From positions 23,870,001 through 23,934,000 of the forward strand of contig JANTQA010000023.1 in NCBI GenBank assembly GCA_027625915.1: 64,000 bases of DNA. Direction: 5' to 3'. The notes under the pieces are model-generated. The model searched no databases. It had not been told where the DNA came from and saw nothing but the letters and a program-made list of their open reading frames with translations. Shown piece after piece: positions 58,801 through 64,000 of this stretch. The first letter of the stretch is position 1, and every line of letters starts with the position of its first letter. A program made the position numbers and the translations under genes. The DNA comes from Anaeramoeba flamelloides. Lineage: Eukaryota; Metamonada; Anaeramoebidae.

Positions 58801-59139
58801 AACATGATTTTTAGAAGCTACAGTAAAGAAGCCTCTGGAATGATCTTTGTTAACCTGGCAAAGGTCTATGAAAAAATTATTAATTCTCCCAATTGCCAAA
58901 AAATTTATAAGGAAAATATTAAAAAAAGAGAATATAAAGAAGGGCTCGATATAATGGAAAATTATATTTTTGGCTTCCAAGAAAAAAATGAAAAAAATAA
59001 AAAAGATCGCAAATGGAAATCTTCTCCAATAGCTAAAAAAAAAATAGACACTAATATTAAAAGTTTATCAAATAAAAATAATAAACAAACGAAAAAGGAA
59101 AAAAGATTTTCACGTTTCAGGGTTGGTGGGAAAAATTAG
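55801..59139 (+). CDS. Large alpha-helical protein, unknown family
   Basis: A 1112-residue intronless protein; ATG 55801 is the first in frame after an A-rich leader, with a second ATG three codons on. Residues 31-53 (YYDTFEEFEEAYKRWS ... KGL) carry the motif shared with the protein at 51223. Residues about 70-110 and 150-205 are E/K/R-rich and probably coiled coil. A serine/asparagine run (NNNSDNGSGNNNNNSNN) lies near 283-310. From about 370 to 1000 the sequence is almost entirely amphipathic helices with regularly spaced leucines, reading like ARM/HEAT-type scaffolding, though I cannot phase individual repeats. Landmarks include SSWYWPGKVSHHVAKKDREF and FSHVRFASQYLWETL. The C-terminus is K-rich and nuclear-signal-like (KKDRKWKSSPIAKKK). 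No catalytic motif is seen. A scaffold role is a guess from shape; the family is not recognised. Confidence 0.8.
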   Translation: MQIMEDTNCIMIIDHHSWDNQLLPKEPKAIYYDTFEEFEEAYKRWSIIVTKGLKTIPPNSKDFSQIYNLRTVKEKKEKEKRRHEREQALLWKEEIKKSKEKKIQAETNFYYRWINKLSQTTSTFSIPNGTNAVDMLLMSTDKKTLQQTRNEEKREKERLENIRIEEELRQKLETHQLNQETEMILQQSMTQEDKEELALLSNMLKSENFQLLGQWKHLDRDVQSRILNSTQKLKHFETQNTINYKRNSQPPFGILHGTFPNSDYNQKKQSNKDISIKFSNESSSNSGNNNSDNGSGNNNNNSNNSHILSNNLYNFCYRDFNLGHETITKNLDCLKEINGKKVNFEIPEYDLSSSLALKRLKNDKPYIKECKTILNVIQRKDEIKKISSWYWPGKVSHHVAKKDREFIDNLLQQSTKFSINDLKQIIRGRMQMDQFTHLLSDYVIFDNKELPYMQAFLSCVNADNFHNLLSLYKDSCSYLIHAKLSQFISEALQSHLSKQILEKYVHDQEVEYLYYLSYAMNFFEEIPQQLLAYLPNLKDKFSSIAFVSDSKPLENSIFTHYYLSRIDHYMQREDQMFLFVSVTSLIQEMLKNLKSSFGVICQSNPSFLEKDIYKAINCRSSTISGYYLTILIYLIRINDDVLFSLLKSPKTNLIENIKKMSFSKFSHVRFASQYLWETLISLPRWVDHLVQYYINDFEKLIVNLLPPNLEENKKKEENGKTTTKTLDNDIITKIDEKKPTLISILMYRFLKNYFNNLNRLQVTSLLDERLFLHLLEKLEKYSQKQNLNESFILISDILTSMVQAFSRVNLIGVDENTESKVSIIAISRKRKLNINYGFCSRIMDIISNAPKEQNLMKAHLIKMLADIIRHQQVFKIILQNDEFFGRLNTVARNSKDMNLSREIWELFYESIFYHNGTINQLKKKYLKSLIELINPISHETIIIYGLNAMHKLFDMDNRSKRRALKGKEPNRTGKNYLRTIEKDIKSFVEFFCSSALFVKLNMIFRSYSKEASGMIFVNLAKVYEKIINSPNCQKIYKENIKKREYKEGLDIMENYIFGFQEKNEKNKKDRKWKSSPIAKKKIDTNIKSLSNKNNKQTKKEKRFSRFRVGGKN

Positions 59140-60928
59140 CCATATTTATTTTGAGTTTTTTATTCTTCTATTTCATTTTCTTTTTCATTTTTTTTTTTTT
59201 TTTTAATATATAATTATCCATTTTATTTTTTTTTAATTCATAATTATCTATTTTATTTTTTCTTTTTTTTTATTTTTTCTTTTTCTATTCTCTAACTGCT
59301 GTTTTCTGTTTTCTCTTTCATGTTTTCTCTTTTCTTTTTTTTAGTAATTATTTTTATTCATTTATTTGTTTGTTTATTTGTTTTACCTTTCTTTTTATTT
59401 TTCTTGTTCTATTTATTATTTATTTAAATAATATTTTTTTTTTTTAAAAAATCACAGACAAATAAAATTTGAGAAAATTATTTTTTTTAATATAATTTTT
59501 TGTTTTTTTGATAATTGCGAAATAATTCCTGACAAAATTAATATTTATTTCAAAAGTACAACCAAAAATGAAAAATTCACGTTTATTTTAAGAATCAACC
59601 AAATTAAGATTATTTGACAAATATGAGAAATAATAAACCTTTTAGATAGAGTTGATATTCATTAAAAGGAATACTTGAACAAACTATAAATTTTGCAGAA
59701 AAAAATAAAACATTAAAAAAAATTTTTTTGGGCACCTTTCTTCAGAATTTCTTTTACAAAATCCTTAATTTCTTTCTGAAAATGAATTTTTTTGAACAAT
59801 AATATTATTTCAAAAGTAAATAAAGTCATTATAAAAGAAAAATAAAAGATCCAATTAATCAACCAAAAATAAGAGTAAATGTGAAAAAATGATTATGATT
59901 TAAAATTGAAAATTTATTTTGAGTAGAATAATTGATAAAAATTATAAAATTTGTTTTATGTCTTGAATAAAATGAAGTCCATTTGACTGAGAAAGAGTCT
60001 AGATTAATTTTTATAGGACGTACTTCAAATTTTATCCAAAAATGTTTTTTTTTTTTCACATAAATTATCTATTTAACTTTCAATCTAGCTTGACCAATAC
60101 CTGAATATTATCAATTACACCGACCCCATCATTGTCAATAATTGGATATATCAGAAATATCTTTGGTTTTAAGGAAAACATATTATTATTATTATATCGA
60201 CATTAAAACTTTTATTATTGTCTTACATTTCCAAAACGGTTTTTTTACTTGATAAAAAATAATTTTCTTCAAAAAAGTGTATTTTGTACCAATATTAAAA
60301 ACTCGTTATGTTTTGAAAATTATATATTAAGACATTGGTTAGACCCTTGGTGATATTAGATGAGAAAAATAGGGAAAGAAATTTAGATTTTATGTTCCTT
60401 TCATACAAATTTTATTATTTTTCTATTTCTTTTTCAAATAGAGTTTGCCAAGAAAAATAACAAAATTTATCATCTTTTTGTCTTTTCGGTACTTTTTTTT
60501 TATGTTCACTCATTTCATAAACTAACAACCCTGAATAAAACAAGATTTCAAAATTGAAAAATGATAATTATAAACCTCAATAAATCTCAAATACCAGTAT
60601 TACAATATTTTGATCATGAAGGTAAAAAAGCTCTTATTTGAGATACATTACAAATCTGATAAAGTACAAAACATTTAATGAGCAAACTTGTATTAAATTT
60701 GACCCCAATTAAAAATCTATTCTTGTAAACATTAAAACTCAAATCGGAAAAATTATAAAACTTTTTGAAAAAAATCAATCACAAATAACTATCCAAGATA
60801 TTTTAGTTGTGTACGAAAAAAGAAATTCAAAGCACTTATTCAATTTACATTGGCAACATTTAAAATGTTTTCATTTTCATTTTTTTATTGAATGTCTCAG
60901 TTGCTGATCTCTCTTCAATATCAATAAG
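59140..60928. other. AT-rich intergenic region
   Basis: T-tracts immediately after the preceding stop, a short TTA microsatellite near 60185, and no gene-like sequence. Confidence 0.6.
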
Positions 60929-62092
60929 ATGGAAGACTTAATCACCAAATTATTTTCGTGGCTAGAAATTGATGAAAATGCACACATTTATGCCACAACC
61001 CTTGTTAGGTCCCATAAAAAAATTGAATTGTCCAGGGTCGACGGAAGAAGAGTGCTGGAAAAGCTAAAAAAAGCAGGGAGTTATCCTTATTTGAAAAAAA
61101 AATTTAAAAAAAAATATAACTCGACCTTATTTACAACAGACTCGACTTCAGAAATTCAAAGACAATTACCTGAATTGTTAGGCATTTTTACTTTAATTAT
61201 TGCACAACCTTCATTATTAAAAATTCTTGAAAACAAAATACTGTTGAATGATTTAAAAAAAGAACCAAAAGTCAACAAAAACAAAAAAAAACCTATTCTT
61301 TCCAAAAAAAGATCAAAAACAAAGAATCTACACTCAAAGAAACTCGGCAAAATTCGGAACAAACGAAACCAAAAACAGACAAATTTAAACAAAAAAGAAA
61401 AAGAAACAACAAAAACAAAAACAAAAACAACAACAACAACAAGAACAAGAACAACAAAAGAAAAAGAAAAAGAAAAAATTCCAGATTTTTTAGCTTATCC
61501 AAAAATTGAAAACGATTATTATGTTCTACCAAATTCAAAAGAGACTCGTGAACAAACCCGATTAAAAGAAACAAATTGTAAATCTTTTCTTTTTTTTGTT
61601 TTGTCCGAGAATTGTTCTTTAATTGGTTTTCTTTTATGTTCTTTTTTTATTATTATTTTTTTTTTAAAAACCTTGTCAAAAATTGGTTGTCTTGATACCA
61701 ATAGTTCTTCCAATATCTATTCCTATTTCAAACGACAAAATCACTGAGAAAAAAAAACATTCTGAAAACCCAAGCTCAAAGCAAATTGAACCACAAATTG
61801 AAATATCAACTTTTTTCTCTTCTCGTCCATATTTAAATGGCACAAATTTGGTTTTGTTCCCCAGAAAAAGTGTACTTGTTGCCGATAAGAAACACAAAAT
61901 TGGAATTTTTCCACTTGAAATTCAAGAAACACTGATCATTAAAGATCTTTTATATTGCTTAATAGTAAATTTTTCTTTTTTCTTTACTTCAAATTTGAGT
62001 TTTTTAAGATGCACAAAATTAAATACTTTTTGTTTCACATTAAAAAAATTTGATTTTTCTCTTTCAAGTTCAATAAGGAAGAGCTCAATTAA
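60929..62092 (+). CDS. GCP2-like gamma-tubulin complex protein, N-terminal part
   Basis: Three predicted exons: 60929-61577, 61705-61964 and, least certain, 62069-62092; introns are 127 and 104 nt, and phases agree. The N-terminal ~100 residues are helical, a K/T-rich low-complexity linker spans about 105-200, and exon 2 ends in KIGIFPLEIQETLIIKDLLY at about 281-300. That stretch matches the motif that opens the first conserved (GRIP1) domain of gamma-tubulin complex protein 2, remembered in human GCP2 as PIGTLPLASQESAVVEDLLY; the preceding RP-L-G spacing also fits. Family members continue with GxxGxY and several hundred more residues that nucleate microtubules with gamma-tubulin. Here the next visible exon encodes only FNKEELN and a stop. 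Either the rest lies beyond a long intron and outside the window, or the gene is truncated. The recognition was from memory, not a search. Confidence 0.6.
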
Positions 62093-62236
62093 ATCTCTAT
62101 TTTTTTCTTATTAAATTAGTTTTGTGAAGATTTTGTAAAGTTTCAGTTAACAATCACCTAAGTATTTGGGAAATCGAACTAAAAATTTTCATTTATTATT
62201 TAGAAAATAATACTATTTGTTTTAAAATGAAAGGAA

Positions 62237-62414
62237 CAAAATTTTCATTCAGCTTTCCAAAAAACAGATATTTTAAAATCAATGTAAAATTTCAAATTTT
62301 TACTTCAAAAAATCAGCTTAAATTATTAATTTCCCTATTTTGGAATTGGAAACTTTGGTGATTTATTTTAATTCTTGCATGGGTGTATGTTTGGAAAGCT
62401 GAATGAAAATTTTG
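62237..62414. repeat. MITE family C, complete copy
   Basis: About 178 bp. Left AAAATTTTCATTCAGCTTTC; right GGAAAGCTGAATGAAAATTT. The ends are near-perfect inverted repeats for ~24 bp. The interior carries AAATCAGCTTAAATTATTAA and GGAAACTTTGGTGATTTATT. Other copies at 628 (truncated) and 47501. Confidence 0.85.
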
Positions 62415-62661
62415 ATTTTTTTATTTTACAATTAACGGTAATTTGAAAATGATAGCTATGTTAAATTTTACAAGAGAAAGTAGTCCCAAGTTATTTTATT
62501 TGTTATAATTTTGAATTATTTTTATATATGTATTGGTTAAAAATGATTTAATTTGTTGGAAACTCTTGAAAAGTGATTTTGAATATAAAAAATAAAACAC
62601 TTCTGTTTTGAAGGATTAACAAAAAAAAAAAAAAAACTCTTTCATTAAATAAAAATGACTT

Positions 62662-63552
62662 TTGTGAAAAAAAAGCGATACAACAAAAAAAAAAAAAAAA
62701 AAAAAGAGTTTGATAATTTTTTTTAAAATTTAAAAATTTAATTGAGACAATTAGCAAAAATGATGAAATCCACCAGAATTTTTAAAATTTAATAAGAATC
62801 CGAATGAGGGTTAAAACATTGTAATATGTATGAATATCTAACTTAGATTCACTGATATTAATTTCGATTCCTTCAAGATCCCGAAGTAGATTTTACTAAA
62901 AATCAATACTTTTATTATAAAACTATATCTTCACAGAAATGAAGAATTCTCACTATTTTTTATTTTTGCCATTTTAAATGTTATTTTAAAACCAAGTGTT
63001 TCTTGGGTTAGTTCATTGAATTTTATATCGATTCCTATGTACCTTTAATCATTATTCTTGATATTCGTAGCTATTTTTTAAAAAAAATAAAGTTTTCAGG
63101 TTCTATTAAGATTTACAATGAAAAATCGAAAAATTCCAAAACTGATAATTTTCTCAAACTCTATTGTCTTACATAACAATGGTGTTTTTCTAAAGTACAC
63201 ATAAAATAATTCAGATTAAATATTAAGGATTATTTATGAAAATCGTAATTTGTGAGATATGAATTGCCCAAAAAATGTAATTTTTAGTCATTTTTTCCAC
63301 TCTTAACAATTAAAAATAAAATTATTTCATTTTTAAGACAGTCTATTAGAACTATATTAATATAATTGAAAAGAAGAAAATATAAGTTAGATATTCATAC
63401 ATATTAAAATGTTTTAATAATCATTTGGATTCTTATAAAATATTAAAAATTCTAGTGAATTTTATCATTTTGGCTAATTGTCTCAATTAAATTTTCAAAA
63501 TTTTCAGAAAAATAATCCATCTTTTTTTTTGTTGTATCACTTTTTTTTACAA
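62662..63552. repeat. TIR element J, 891 bp with ~175-bp arms
   Basis: Left TTGTGAAAAAAAAGCGATAC, poly-A, then AATTTAATTGAGACAATTAG, AAAATGATGAAATCCACC and ATATGTATGAATATCTAAC. The right arm is the reverse complement of the same landmarks (GTTAGATATTCATACATAT, then CTAATTGTCTCAATTAAATT, GTTGTATCACTTTTTTTTAC). The terminal TTGTGAAAAAAAAG resembles family B. No long frame in the loop. Confidence 0.85.
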
Positions 63553-63928
63553 CAGAATCACAAAATATCTTGAACGTCTTCATGAGAAGATGATGTATTG
63601 GGAATCATTCATATTGTACCAAAAATTACTATTTAAATTAGAACTGAACAATAATTATCAGTTTTAATGAAAAAATATATTTGGATAAAATTCAAAAATA
63701 AATTGGAATAATAATTTCGTTCTTAAAAAATAAAGACTTTATTTTTTTGATCCACTTTTAGATTTCGTTCATTCGTAGATACCTTAAGTATCAACTGTAA
63801 AAGTTTTATCCAATAGAATGAGTTTCGTTTTCTAATTATCAATCAAAAAGAGAAGATTCGATCATAAAAGTAATTCAGAAGATGCTTTTTTATATTATTG
63901 TTTTTTTTTTTCCGATTTTTTCTTAAAG

Positions 63929-63999
63929 TAAAGCCAAGATCAGTTGACAAAAGTAAAGTGAACCAAGCAAATAAGAAGACGATTCCAACACAAAGTTAA
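63929..63999 (+). other. Possible terminal exon at window edge
   Basis: After a pyrimidine-rich tract and TTAAAG, a frame reads KPRSVDKSKVNQANKKTIPT and stops two codons later. Composition is richer in G+C than the surroundings. The splice phase (1) does not fit exon 2 of the GCP2-like gene. Weak evidence; it may be chance. Confidence 0.2.
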
Positions 64000-64000
64000 T

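Larger units (their letters stand above)
62093..64000. other. AT-rich region or intron with two TIR elements
   Basis: Downstream of the GCP2-like exons. Contains the family C element (62237) and the 891-bp foldback element (62662). Only the last ~70 nt look possibly coding (annotated separately). It may be intronic. Confidence 0.5.

Noticed and set aside
1-64000. Retroelements, LTRs, Polinton-like or viral genes
   Set aside because: No reverse transcriptase, integrase, capsid or polymerase motif and no long direct terminal repeats were seen; recognisable elements are small non-coding TIR types.

Overview
The window is very AT-rich (runs of A and T everywhere, G+C concentrated in exons) with small spliceosomal introns (GTAA-type donors, WAG acceptors, most about 75-310 nt), asparagine- and lysine-rich low-complexity runs inside proteins, and a standard stop-codon set. 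That is a free-living protist nuclear genome. The gene content (Ras with a metazoan-like effector loop, multi-PH RasGAP, hnRNP M-like RRM protein, gamma-tubulin-complex component) would suit an amoeboid or flagellate protist such as an Anaeramoeba-like metamonad or an amoebozoan. The lineage is inference; no marker in the window fixes it.

Layout. 1-5.8 kb is gene-free and full of short terminal-inverted-repeat (TIR) elements. A solitary 5S rRNA gene lies at 5807-5927 (minus). Two minus-strand genes follow: a giant five-PH RasGAP (6611-13602) and a PH/SH3-like gene (15279-16486) that looks like one of its building blocks; they may be a single gene split by a MITE-filled intron. 16.5-23.8 kb is gene-free, with several TIR elements, a 0.6-kb palindromic minisatellite and a 1.36-kb element flanked by TTAA. 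A three-exon gene with two tandem helix-turn-helix-like domains sits at 23.8-25.4 kb, and a small tail-anchored protein at 28.8-29.1 kb. A PLP-dependent aminotransferase occupies 35.2-36.4 kb and a Ras GTPase 42.3-42.9 kb (minus). A CpG-rich pair of patches lies at 44.0-45.5 kb. A two-RRM protein is at 48.0-49.0 kb, a five-exon unknown gene at 51.2-52.5 kb, a 1112-residue alpha-helical protein at 55.8-59.1 kb that shares a short motif with it, and the N-terminal part of a GCP2-like gamma-tubulin-complex gene at 60.9-62.1 kb.

Only about a quarter of the window is coding. Most of the rest is unannotatable AT-rich DNA seeded with at least eight families of non-autonomous TIR elements. One family (about 195 bp, TA-flanked, ends CAGTC-AGTTCC) has five near-complete copies and one fragment. 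Another (about 400 bp) appears to supply the last coding exon of the PH/SH3-like gene. No viral or retroelement remains were recognised.

Functionally, Ras (42.3 kb) and the RasGAP (6.6 kb) are members of one signalling pathway, though 29 kb apart. The RRM protein and HTH protein are nuclear candidates, and the GCP2-like gene belongs to microtubule nucleation. Nothing suggests co-transcription.
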